Positions 13,294 to 25,200 of a stretch of 64,000 bases of DNA are shown one piece after another. The position numbers and the translations under genes were made by a program. This DNA is from Hydractinia symbiolongicarpus (taxonomy: Eukaryota; Cnidaria; Hydrozoa; Anthoathecata; Hydractiniidae): assembly GCF_029227915.1 (NCBI RefSeq), contig NC_079881.1:21427501-21491500 (forward strand), read 5' to 3'. Within the stretch, counting starts at the first letter, position 1. Each line of letters opens with the position of its first letter. The notes beneath the pieces were generated by a model. That model was not told the DNA's origin. It saw nothing but the letters and a program-made list of their open reading frames with translations, and made no database searches.

Positions 13294-14401
13294 CTTTCAT
13301 AACGTTCCCTGAAAATTAAATATATATATATATATATATATATATACTACTTATTTAAGTTCGTTTTAAATGAAATCTCGTGGAGATAACCACTCAAAAA
13401 CATAATCTTGTGGAGATATCAACTCAAAAACATTTAAAATTTATTCTATGTTTCTGATCACAAAATAATTTGTTGTCAGTTTCATTTTAAAGATGCAAAC
13501 AAATAAAACTTTTAAACGAAATTGACAACTATAATAACAACGGTAATTGCATGTGACTTTACTTGTATAACAATTTATAACAAAGCTCCCGTCATGGTAA
13601 TCTTAAATTCGCAGCCAATAGAATTCCTAACTAATGAAATCACTTTATTTTAACACATGATTTGTTTTAGCCAAACAGCGAAATTCATTGTTCTTTTTGT
13701 CGAAACATTTTGTTGTTAATACCAAAATTTTAAATGAATTTGAAAAAGCACACAAAAGACAGAATAAAATTGAAAGTTTAGCAAAAGTGATATGTTACCG
13801 CAGCTGTTTCTTTAGAAAAAACAACACATCCACTTTGCCTGTTACAGACACACGGAACTGGCGTATTATTATAGATATATATATATATGGTTGTTTGTGA
13901 AATTAATTCTTGTGCAATTTTTGTCTACTTTGTGTGTTTTACATAAAAAAAAGAAAATACAGTGTAAAGTTCATTGTAATTATAATAAAGGCTCTCCTGG
14001 AAACAATTGACAAGATATATTCCTTGAGATTATCGAAGTTACGGTGGCAGTAATTTTTTTAGCTGCTCAAACAGCTGCATTTAACAAAGATGTCTGAAAG
14101 TTTAACATAAAAACCCAATAAAGAACTATATGTAAAATGTTTAAAAATTCTGTTATGTGCCTTTGCTCTTAGGAAATCATTTTGTTACTTCCTTCTGCAC
14201 AATTTTAGAAGCATAGAGCATGATACTATATTTTGCAGAATTAAATAATTATTTAAGACATGTTACCTTAAAGAGCAATTGTTGAAACTGAATATTATTG
14301 GTGAACAATAGTATTACGACTAAAAAACATGGACAAATGGTCTGAAAACAGTATGCATTCTGAAAATAACCCTTATAAATTATGTGATTTTTTTAACCAC
14401 A

Positions 14402-14545
14402 AAATATCTATATTATAATGCCCATATACGTCTGTCTGTCTGTCACGCAAAATGGTAGCTTAGCTGCGCAATAGCGAGAAGAACGCAATGCGGTATAAAA
14501 AGGACGGGCGAACCCGTGGATTTGCCACCGGCTAACGACTATGTA
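14402..14545. repeat. dispersed repeat, copy 1 (shared with 51,304-51,423)
   Basis: Shares with 51,304-51,423 the opening tattataatgcc.atatacgtctgtc and, about 90 bases later, an aacccgtggatttgccac-like end. Two diverged copies in the same orientation 37 kb apart indicate a mobile or dispersed family. The family is not identified. Confidence 0.6.
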
Positions 14546-16458
14546 TATAAATCACTAATACTTTCCTTTCCACTGGAAACACTTCATGGTTGTATGTACC
14601 CAACTTCAGAGTATGATCTATCATAATACCTATCTCACTGGCACTAGAACTCAGAATATGCAGCAAATATTTCGTAGATTTTTTAAAAAAATATTGCCCT
14701 CCGCCACATGTCCTCTATGTTAATTTTTTCAAGAATTTTTCCTAAATAACGCTTCTACTTTTTGATTAATTAAATTGATACATGAGCAATGTTTCCAAGC
14801 AGGCAATATAGCTACTTCTGTGGAAATTCAGTAAGTTTTGAAGCTATTTTAATCATAAAATTGGCCCTAGAAATGTAAATTTTACATTGAAATAAATATA
14901 ACATGCAATTGAGACGAAAGATGGCACTAGGAAGTTTAACTAGCTGATTTGCTTTGTTTTATCTATTTGTCCTGTTTACTTTTATAACCATAAAGTAAAT
15001 AATTTTGAGTAGAGCTGCCAAATCTACACCAGAGCTGTTTTTTGAAATAAAAATATTATCTCATTGTGAATAATATCAGAACATTCTGGCCATCTCAAAA
15101 CTTGCATGTTGGTAGTGGTGATAACTGCCACAACTGTCACACCCAATGCAATGTTGGTCCTTAAATACAGCTATGTTGCTATTGCTTAAATTAAAAATAA
15201 AGATGTACCTAAAGTAAAGGAAACACCTTGTTTATAGCTAGCTAGTAGCTGGTTTGGATTATTTGTAATTGATGGATAATCCTATGTAAGAGGAATAAAA
15301 GGCCAAAGCTAGCTACACGCTTTTTCTTTAGCTTGTAAATGTTACTAAGATTGTCAGGCTTAAATATCAGGTTAAAAACAATATTTCTTTTGTTTAGAAC
15401 AATAGAGATATAAGAACAATGACCATCCTGGTTAGAATTTTAATGTTTTTAATCATAAAGCGTGTAGCTAGCTATAAATTCTTATTCTGAATTTAAAAAT
15501 CTTGCGTCGTGGTTGCCATATTTTCTTACTCCCGCTTGAAATTTGCAGCCGTCAACACTTTTTCTTAAATATGCAAATTATTCATTGCTTAATTTATGCC
15601 ATAAAATCTGAAAAGAAATTAATTATGCATGATACCCACAGCATTGTTCAAAACATTAAAGATGCTGTCGAACACGACTAATAAAAAGCGACAATAAACG
15701 AAGCTGGCTCCTTCTAAAATAAACACAACTTTAACATACAAAAATAATGTTCTTTGGCTGTACCATCAAATTTCTGGTAAACTAAAATTTTGCAGAGATT
15801 TAAACAAAAGTTTAGACACTATTTTGTGCGTAGAGTCCCCACAATTTCTCCATTACTAGCTAGCTAGCTATTATTCTTTTATATACACCAGCCTCAGGTT
15901 GTCCCAAATATTGCTTAAAGAAAGTAATTTGTGTAAATTGCACATCCGTAAAAACTTTATTACAAATTTGTAAACTCTATTTACGTTATAAAAACATAAA
16001 AGAATTCATACGCCCTAGTTTCGTTTCACTAAACAAAACACATGATATTATCGACTCAATGGATTTATTTTGTCTTGAATTGCCAAACAAAAATGGCTTG
16101 CCTTTTTAACGATATAAAATTTTAAAAACAGAATATTTTTTTTTACCTGAACGTATACTTACCGTTTGTTTACAAGGTATAAGAAATCTTGACTAAAAGT
16201 AAAACGTATGTATTGTAATATAATTTGCAAGCTCGTTGTCAAGTAAATTTGTAACTCAAAGAAGTAGCCACACTTATCATCACGAGCAAAAAGTAATACG
16301 CAATGCGCATGCGTAAAATATTAATCTGCAAATTCAAGTTGATTTCTGATTGGTGCAATTCAACAAGAATATATATATGTTTGATAAATGGAACGGCGTG
16401 TTGTGATTTTTGTGAAAAGCGATCGTATGCGTTTGTTTACGTTCCACGGCTGTACAGC

Positions 16459-16470
16459 CAAGATGGCGAC
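16459..16470 (+). promoter_or_regulatory. YY1-type motif (AAGATGGCG), possible start-site element of the MBT gene
   Basis: caagatggcgac matches the core that YY1 binds near transcription starts in animals. It lies about 300 bases upstream (minus-strand sense) of a possible first-exon donor at 16,160. The link to the MBT gene is inference. Confidence 0.3.
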
Positions 16471-17214
16471 CTTCTTCTTGTATAACTACGAAAAAATATA
16501 ACCACGTTTTTCCGTCAGAAAATGTTTTAAATTGTCAATTTCTTTAAACTTTCCCAACATTTTTAAAGTTGAGTTAGCTTATGACGTTTAAGTAAGTAAA
16601 AATGTATTCTAAATAAATACTAAAGTTATGGCTTAATATACATGAAAACAACCACAGGGGAAGAAAGCAAGTTTATCACACGTAGCTAGCTAGAGAAAGT
16701 AATTCACAAACTTTTGCTATGCATATCCGCAAGCACTCTGTTAAAGGTTAAGAATTCTAGTCGAGTTTAAAAAAACTTTATTTTAAACATCTTTTTTTTT
16801 TACTAAGAGATAACTTAGAAATCTTAAAAGTGTACGTAACGTTAGTACGTCTTTTAGATTTTTACCTCTCTCTCCCTCTCCCCCTGGTCCTAACCTGGTG
16901 CGTCTTTAAATTCACAAGAACTCGCCCCTGACAAGTTTGTAGACGACAAATCAGTTTTGTACTTGTTTTTATTCCCCAAAAAATTGATGTCGCGGGTCAC
17001 TCCCTAATTTTTTCAATGTATGAGTCACCGCTAATTATGCATGTACAGAAACTGAAATAACAAAAATATTTGTTATGGATGTTGTTGTTGGTCGAAAGAT
17101 TTGCATAGGAACTGTAAGGAGCAGCTAAGCAAGATAGATACATAGATAGACAGATTTTTCATGGCTAGCCTCACTAACAACGAGGAATATACCCTGTCTA
17201 TTATTTCCAAGAGG

Positions 17215-17483
17215 GGCCATGGCTTAGATGGAGAGTCCTAGAGTATTTAATGCTCATTTTGACCTACACAGGCCCAATTAGGGGCCTCGCTCTACTATAC
17301 AACTCCCGGCAACATCCAACGGCCCACACATGGAGCCATCTTCCCAATCTCCCTCACATGGCTTGGGTTAACTCATGGCTATGGTAACATTCACTTGCCC
17401 ATGTTGAATCGCCGTCAAGAGGAATCGAACCCCGGTCTCCCGCACGGAATACGAGAGCTATAACCACTAATCTACGGCTTCAC
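17215..17483 (-). mobile_element. tRNA-derived SINE, copy 1
   Basis: Read on the minus strand, the right end has a tRNA-like head with an A box (TAGTGGTTATAGC) and a perfect B box (GGTTCGATTCC), followed by a body that ends near ...ctaggactctccatctaagcc. A second copy with the same head, body and tail lies at 57,472-57,694. A tRNA-like promoter plus an unrelated body is the hallmark of a SINE. It is not a tRNA gene: the body continues past the tRNA part and no clean acceptor stem closes. Confidence 0.85.
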
Positions 17484-17687
17484 AAGCAAGCGAGTCGAAG
17501 CAGCTGGGGACAAACGCTGCAGGCCAACCAAGTGTGGTTGAGGGTTATAAACCCCAAGAAATGTTCTATGATATGTGAAGAGACCTTGAAACACTTCAAA
17601 ATAAGTCTCAGTCAATGGATGACTGGTACCTTTTGATGATCATTAGTAATTTTCATAAAAATCATTTGGGGACTACAGTGTTCTCTT

Positions 17688-18312
17688 CAATTAACGGACA
17701 CTCTGAAAGGCGGACACAATATAATTAGCGGACACTTTGGTCATAAACCAGCCGTTTTCTAGTCAAACTCTCATAAAAAACTTTTCAAAAAGCGGACACT
17801 TAATTAGCGGACACTCTAATTAACGGGCAATGTTTTTTGCACCAAAGAGCAAATATGGCTTCTTTTCCTTTCCAATTAGCGGATAGTTTAAAAAATCAAA
17901 AGCGGGCAAAAAAAAATAGAAAAAAATGAATAGTTTTTCTAACATTTACTTCAAACATTTTACAACTTTAGTGTCTAGCTTGCTTTTAATCTCGTCAATT
18001 TTCTTTATTAACCACTTTATCCGCTTGTCATGGCCATAAAAGCGATATATAACAGGAACCTCTACACCATAGCTACCTCCACGATTCAGTCGCTTCCCAA
18101 TGACTTTAGCCGTGATGACAGTGTTTGGAACCTTTGAAAACATTAAGCATATTACTAAAATATTATGTCTAATATTATCATTTGTTATTTTTCCTCCTCC
18201 TCTTATTTTTCCAAAAGGCGGACACTGCCAACTAGCAGACACTTTGGTCATACACCGATGGTGTTCGCTAATTGGAGAGTATGTATACTCTCAAATTAGC
18301 GGACACCACCTA
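17688..18312. mobile_element. non-autonomous element rich in AATTAGCGGACA motifs
   Basis: The motif (a)attagcggacac recurs at least eight times with variants, singly and in pairs. The phrase gcggacactttggtcat appears at the left (about 17,738) and again near the right end (about 18,233) in the same orientation. Motifs of this kind are typical ends of pogo/Tc1-type DNA transposons in marine invertebrates. A minus ORF at 18,251-17,946 inside it could be a remnant; I do not recognise its product. Confidence 0.55.
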
Positions 18313-20317
18313 CTTATAAAGTAAAGGAAAGTGCTTATAACATGAAACTTTCTTGTAAGATTTCCTATACCCCAAACGCCACCCTCGTCTCCAGGGTTTT
18401 TTCATATGAGAGAAGTCAGCGAAAAATCCACCACAGCTTCCGTCCTTTTATTTACCGCATTTCATGTGTGTCGCTAACTGCGGTTACCAGAAATTATACA
18501 GGTATTTCAATATAGATCTTATAAAAATAAAGAATTCTAAATTTGCGATTTTGTGCAGCGAAAGTGCGCATAAGTTTGATATATACACTAGGGATGTGAT
18601 GTCATTGTGATGTAAAAATATAAATAAAAGCATGAGGTATCAGTCCAACTTTCGACATCTAAATTATTAGAGAAGAAGGTAGGGGCTCCCTTTTTGCGCA
18701 GGGGACTGCCGTGTGTTGGGGAAGTATTTTTTTTAATATTTGCTATGGTGCATTATCGGTGAATTATAAAGTTTAAAATCTCACACTAGCATGGCATTAT
18801 TCGATAAATTATTAAATTTAGGGGGTTGAAAAATAAGGAAATTTAGTTATGCCAGGTAAGAGAAATTTTGTCCTAATGAAAACCTAAAAAGCCCTGAAGA
18901 CTATGCATGTGCTTGATGCTGCTTGTTACTCGAAGATTCTTGAATGTCCAATTGTGTCCTGAGAATTTTAAACTGTTCCACCTTTGTCACATCTGGTCAA
19001 AAGGGACTGGTAACAAAGTAGCTGTTCTTGTATATAATAAGATAGAAGATTAGGAACAATTTTGTGCTGGAGAAAAAAAAATAAAAAACTAGCTAAACGT
19101 GTGTCATCCAGGGATCTTTGGTAAAAAACTTGTAGGGAGACTTTTCCTCTCAACGGTACACAATCAGATAAAAACAACTTAAGTACCATACCTTTTATCT
19201 TTTCTATTTATATAGAAACAAGTTCGATTAGTAACCAAAGAATTTTAAAGTTTATTAAAAGTCAATATGTGTACTTTTAAAAACACACTTTATGTTGTAT
19301 GTAAAAAATGAAATACAGTCGATGAAAAGTATGAGACAGATGGTGGATGTAGGTATCCGCTTTTGATGAAAGAATATGCTGCATATGAAGACTAAAAACT
19401 AGTACCATAACTTCCCATTTCTTTTTTTTTTCATTCTTATTTAAGAACAAACTATAGTCAAAGTCTTCTTATCCTTTGTTTCAACCCACTTTGTGTTAAA
19501 AACATGCTTTTGTGTTGTTTTTTAATACTATTTTTACTGTTCCATCTTTGTGTCTTATAATCTTTAATCAATCCGAAGGAGCAGAACATTTACAACATAA
19601 ACTCTTCAGACATCATCTAGAATGATGTATTGACGTATTATAAATTCTCACTGCTGGTTTTGATAAATAAAGAAAATGAGTAATGTTCTTTTACCTCACT
19701 TTTATCACGCCCACCTCCCCCTATGCTACAGTCACTATTTTATAAGAGCAAGCCTTATACGATGCTTTTAAAGAACCTTCCTGGTTTTAACCCTCCACCT
19801 TGATGCAAAAAACCCTTTGTATTTTTTTTTAATAAATTTGCGGGTCTGTAGGTAGAATGGGCAATGATAGTGTCTACCTGCATGACATTCCTTTATTGCT
19901 TTGACCTTTGCATACTCACACAAATCTGTACAAACAAGTTTTATAAAAACACTCAAAACTAAAATTTTCTTAAAACATGAATGGCTTTTAAGAGTATAGC
20001 TAAAACACTGTTCACTGCTCCGTGTCATTAAAGATATAATGAAAGCAAACCCGGGTCCTATACAAAGAATTGAACAGTTATGTGGTCACTATAAGTTTTT
20101 TTCATCTGCAAGCCTCAAAAAGATTTTGCAGGCCTTTTAAAAAGATATTTTTGTGATTCATATGTACCTCGCATTCAGTCTCAGTAAAACAATACAAGAA
20201 ATCTGAAAACGAGGTTGCTTTGTTTACATTTATACTGTATGTATTTCTTCTTGATCAAGCTAAGTTTGATTTGTTTTAGTTGTTAACGAGAAACATGTTG
20301 TTGCCAGTTCCTGAATA
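18313..20317. other. no feature recognised
   Basis: AT-rich intergenic sequence. The ORFs are short and lack splice context or family resemblance. I see no repeats beyond short homopolymers. Confidence 0.5.
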
Positions 20318-20890
20318 ATGTCAAACAAACCAGCGAATCCATTATACATCAGTTGTCATGGGAACCACGTTACATACGCAAGAAAACATGGCGGCGAACA
20401 TGTTCAACATATATCGCAGCATTCCAAGCTGTTTCCAAAATTAACGAAATCAACGCCTGAAGTAAGTTTTTTGAAGAAAGAAGACCGAACTTTGTGCCCA
20501 AATAATAAAAATCTTCTACTGAACAAAACTATTTGTCATCGTCAAACAGCCAGGCGATCTCAGCCAATCACGTTCAAAGCTATTGACAAGCAAAACACCG
20601 TGAAGCACTCCAACTTTGTGCGGATTATATCGCAGCTGCGAAACTTACAAAGTGAACAATGCTCTCCTTCTTTCCGACATTCCTCATCTCCGGTATTTAA
20701 ACCATTGGCAGTTTCACCTACACCCTCCACCTCAGTAGTTGAAAAGAATGAAAAGAAGCGATCATCGAGGAATTCCAATGTTACTTTACCAGACATAGGT
20801 AAAAGAAATTCTTTGAAACATCAATATAATTTACACGAAACAGTCCACAGCCCTCGTTGTTTTCCAACAGTTGTCGTATTACCTCCTTGA
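20318..20890 (+). CDS. single-exon protein of unknown function, 190 aa
   Basis: An uninterrupted ORF with an in-frame TGA two codons before the ATG, so the start is firm. The product is basic and rich in Ser, His, Asn and Lys, with no signal peptide, membrane segment or known domain. It contains a charged patch (VVEKNEKKRSSRNSNV) and ends in a short hydrophobic, proline-closed tail (PTVVVLPP). It sits alone between the MBT gene and the RADIL-like gene, on the opposite strand from both. aataaa signals follow a few hundred bases downstream. The length is unusual for chance in such AT-rich DNA, and the base composition is richer in GC than its flanks. It could still be a fortuitous ORF or an exon of a longer transcript. 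Confidence 0.5.
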   Translation: MSNKPANPLYISCHGNHVTYARKHGGEHVQHISQHSKLFPKLTKSTPEVSFLKKEDRTLCPNNKNLLLNKTICHRQTARRSQPITFKAIDKQNTVKHSNFVRIISQLRNLQSEQCSPSFRHSSSPVFKPLAVSPTPSTSVVEKNEKKRSSRNSNVTLPDIGKRNSLKHQYNLHETVHSPRCFPTVVVLPP

Positions 20891-22252
20891 CAAAGAACAA
20901 TCCGTGTTCGTACTTTTCATAACAAAACTACCTTTATTCTTGCAAAAAATTCCTGTGCCCTAGCATTATAATCCGATGACACGGTCGCATTTTAAAGATC
21001 TGAACTGACGATTTTTTTGGAGCAAATGATGTTTGATTTCAACAATGTCTGTCTTAACTTTTTGATTAAAAGCTTTTAAAGCCACTTTGTTAGCAGGCCT
21101 CTGGTAATCAGTGCGATATTACAGCACAGACCCCTTTTTTTAATTCTTATTTTTGTAATTGGCAAGAATAAAAATGGAGATCCCCCATGTGAGATTCTTT
21201 CTTTCTCCTCCGAGTGCTCTAAAATTATCGCCTTTAAAATGTTTGGAATTTTCGAGCAAAGCAGTTTTGTTAAATCGCGTGCCGAAAGTTAATTTATGTT
21301 GCTGTGGTTAAACATATTAAAATTGACATCAATAAACCAAGTCGTACCAAACGCAAGAAAAAGTTCATAAGTAAGAATATTATAAGTTTATTTATTTACA
21401 AATTATTTTTAAATACAGTATGATGTGCAAACACGGAGAGAATTCTTAAATATTATTTGATGCGTAACCACAATGTCAAAAAGACAAATTTTCAGTCACG
21501 TGATTAAATAAATATGTAATCATAGTAACAATGTCATGAGGAAAACTAATCAATATGATTGGTTGAAAATAATTACGTGATCATCACGTGATGAAAGAAA
21601 GGTTGTGATATAAAAGTAATTATTGATGATATAAAAAAACACTGCGCCAAAATCTAGAAAATAATTCTTGTAAGAAAAAAGAAAAAAAGTTGGATAATAT
21701 GAAACACTCTCATAGTATGAAGCGTGAAATTTGTTTTTTATAATTATGTTTTTGGTTCATACAGGTATAAAAAAGGTAAATAAAGTGACAAAACCACATT
21801 ACCAGAAGACAACATAAACAAACTTTATTCAGAAACACTCAACTAAAAAACAAACATTAGGGCTTCGCTACGTCTAGCTAACTGTATAAAATTAAAGTAT
21901 AAAAATAAATGAATTATCGAGTTTTCATTGCGCACCGGAACCAAATTTGTTTCCGCTTCCTACATCTAAGTTTATACTAGACGTTAACCCAACAAACTTC
22001 CACCGGGTTTAGCCTGGTATACAGATGATGATCCTAGAGACTCACTCATTATAAACAAACGGTAACAAATTTTGGTGTCCGAGTACATAAAGCACGCTGA
22101 AAATAAATTATATATAAACCAGACTTTATTTTACAAAATTATCTCAATGCCCAGTTTACACGTCTTAGTATCAAGTGTAAAAAGAGCTTACTAACAAAAA
22201 GAATTGCAGGGATTAAATATTAAGATTGATATAAAATAAATTATTTTTTTAT
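20891..22252. other. intergenic; cluster of CACGTG E-box palindromes
   Basis: No coding exon is seen. Between about 21,494 and 21,600 there are two CACGTG(A) palindromes plus an ACGTGA, close to the 3' end of the RADIL-like gene. A closely similar arrangement (cacgtgaccatcacgtgat) recurs in a RADIL intron near 24,965. Confidence 0.5.
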
Positions 22253-25200
22253 TTACGTCGAAGCAGTAAGAATTTGGTTCATGGTGTCATCGTCTGATTT
22301 GGCGATTAAAAAACTTAACTTGGCCCCAGCCTTCTTAATCAATTCCATGGCCCTAAAAGAACAAACATAGGTAAGCTACAAACATCGAAAAAAATTCTAA
22401 CCAGAAATGCGTAACTTATCGGAAAAAAATTGTCGGAAAATATTGTCGGAAAGAAAAAAATACGTCGAACAAAATATTCGTCACCAAGAGAAAATGTCGT
22501 CACATTTTTCCATTTTTGAAATTTTTGAAATTTTTTTGTTGCTTTTTTTGATTGGTAAAAACACTTATTACATCTCTACACTAACGTTCGACGAAATATT
22601 CGTCAGCCGTAAAAATTTTGCACGACACTTTTCGACCCAAAAGCATATAACACTATCTGCATTAAAATCTGCGCGATAAGTTGTGATAATCGAGACAATA
22701 AAAAACAGTCTTAAGTAAGCTACATACCGACTGTAGTCTGATCCAACCAATGATGTGCCGTTTACAGCGAGTATCTGATCACCGATTCGCAACCTCGTTT
22801 CCTATAAAAACACAGAGGTGTATTCTTTACCTAGGGTAGCCTCTTAAGTTTCAATGGTCTTGCTATCAATAAGGGTACTACGAAAAGGGTCCTAGTACAT
22901 TAAAGCTTCCACTTGAGCTACAGAAGTGGTGCAAGCACAATAGCCGCTCAACTAGACAACCGTCTAACATGTCAATCCTATTCTCATGCTGAACGTTAGC
23001 ACAAAGACCTTCCACAATGGAGGCGGACGCTCTACCACAAAGCCACCAGTCTAATGATGTATTTTTGCACAAAAAACATTTGTTTCTCCTTGCTTGAATT
23101 CAATTTGAGATTAAATCAAAATTTGCGTTTTGCGCTATAAAATTAATATATATGTATTGTCGAAAGATTTTACTAAAATATTATGGTCTTCATAACTTTT
23201 AGCTAGGAGACCCAGTACAATATAATTAATTCTCGTACTTTTAAGAAAATGCAACCGCTTTGATCTCGAAAACATAAACTTCGGCGACTGTTCTTAAACT
23301 TAGCGTATTCGCCTGGAGTAAAATGGCGGAAATCACACTGAACTAGCCATCGGATCGCCATCGCCATCGCGAAACCAGCGCAACCTTTTCAAATTCAGGA
23401 TCGATTGCCCTACATAGATCTGTTGTTTGTAATCTGATTCGAGCCTGAACCCAACTTGTTCAGCACTTTTAAAGACATTTTACTTAAAAAACATAGACTC
23501 ACCTCTGAGGCAGGGGTATTCGGAACGATAGTACGCACGTATATTCCATTGTTTTTCAAAGAAGTAAACTACAAAAACATAAAAGGAAAACATGCTAGAG
23601 ATGCACAACATAAGCCAAATATTGCTGTATTTTTTTTAAGAGATATAACATGTGACCACTTTCGGCTGGGCCTTCAGAAACAAACTATTACGAAAACTCT
23701 CAGAATTTAAAAAAATCTTTAAAAGAGTTTTACTGCAGTTTTTTATTGTTATATACTTAAGGAACATAATTCGTGAAAAATAAAACATGTAAATAAAGAG
23801 AACGTCCACATACCATTCCATCGATCAAACCCAGACCCAAGCCCCTCTCACCGCGTGTCAAATCCACAACAAACACATCGTCGTCGCCGTTTAAATTTCC
23901 TGACAAGTCGCGATCAACATCTTCGTCGTCGGACGTCACATCATTAGCGTTGATCAGTACACGCGCTTGTTTGATGAGATCGTCGACACCGTGGACGTTT
24001 TTATCTGTCTGTTCTGATTTCTGGCTTGTTTCAGATTTGTTACTCTTTGAAGAGATCGTTACCGTGGTTGATTTCTTCGACTGTACTTGAATTGATTTTA
24101 TCGAACCCACTTGTGCTTGCGGATTGCTTGTGGTGCGAATAATCCCATTCACAGCAATAGCGTTCTTTTCTCGCTCCTTTTTAGCCGCTGATTCAACATA
24201 TTCCATGTCAATGTTACTTCGTGACCGAACCTTTTTTGACTTTTTCGTCGGTTTCGCTGATTCAGTTGCGACAACTTCTGTCACTACTATTATTTCCTCC
24301 TCTAAAACACAAAAAAGTATTTCTGAAGTTTAGAAATACACGTCAATACAAAACCTTCAAAATGAGTTTGTAGAGCAGCAAAAGTAAACATAGAAAGATA
24401 AAAAACGAGATAAAATCCTATAAAAAATGGGTAAGAAAACGTGAAATTGTAATGGCGTGTGGTCTTAGAGTTATGAAATTCGCTTTGTAATCACAAGGTC
24501 CGTGGTCCGGTGCACAGCGCGGGCATGTTTAGCAAGTGTATTTAGCACAGCTGCGGGCTAACCCATTCCACGTGAGTGAAATTGGGTAGGCAATACTGGT
24601 GTATACTTAATGTATACAATTAGAACACAGGACCCACATTGATAACAGTGTTTCCAACACACTGAAGTGGCTATATCCTGTATAAATATTCGGAACAATA
24701 ATTATAACAACAATAAGTAGTCGTGTTAATTTTAAGGTAAAAACAATAAAGCTGAAACAGACCTGTGCTAAGCTTAGGTTCGGCGCTTTTGTTGAATCTT
24801 TCGTTAATCATGATCAAGTATCGTGAAAATTCTTCGCTGTTAGGTGCATTGTTTAAATCAAGCACAAAATTGGTCGACGGCAACATCAATGGCGGATGAG
24901 TGGCGAAACTTTCTAAAATTTCCGCTGAAATAAAATAACACAAATAAGTAATTGCGTTACAAACCACGTGACCATCACGTGATTCATCATAATTGCATCA
25001 ATAATTGTCGACATGAAAAACCGTGAAATGGTATTCAAAATTAGGCCGTTTTTTGAATTTTTCTTCCAGTTGTAACTTAACCGTTGTAAAAAATGTTCTC
25101 CTGAAAAAAAAATTGACATGGCATAAAAACACTTACAAGATCTAAGAGCAGGTTCCACTTCTTCCGGAGGAGGGTACCAGCTTCTTGGTTTAGGCTTGCC

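Larger units (their letters stand above)
13294..17206. other. intergenic or 5'-UTR-intron stretch
   Basis: I see no convincing coding exon here. It holds a TA dinucleotide tract (about 13,321-13,346, next to the first MBT coding exon), one copy of a dispersed repeat (14,402-14,545), several GCTAGCTA-type runs, and a promoter-like YY1-type motif near 16,460. A good donor (reverse strand, ACG|gtaagtat, near 16,160) could end a non-coding first exon of the MBT gene. Confidence 0.5.

Noticed and set aside
16462-16485. Start of a short plus-strand ORF at the AAGATGGCG motif
   Set aside because: It stops after about a dozen codons and shows no donor or continuation; better read as a promoter-type motif.
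17400-17483. Possible functional tRNA gene
   Set aside because: A and B boxes are present, but the sequence runs into a long shared body found again at 57,472, so it is a SINE.
17946-18251. 101-aa minus ORF inside the GCGGACA element
   Set aside because: No recognised domain or splice context; kept only as a possible transposon remnant.
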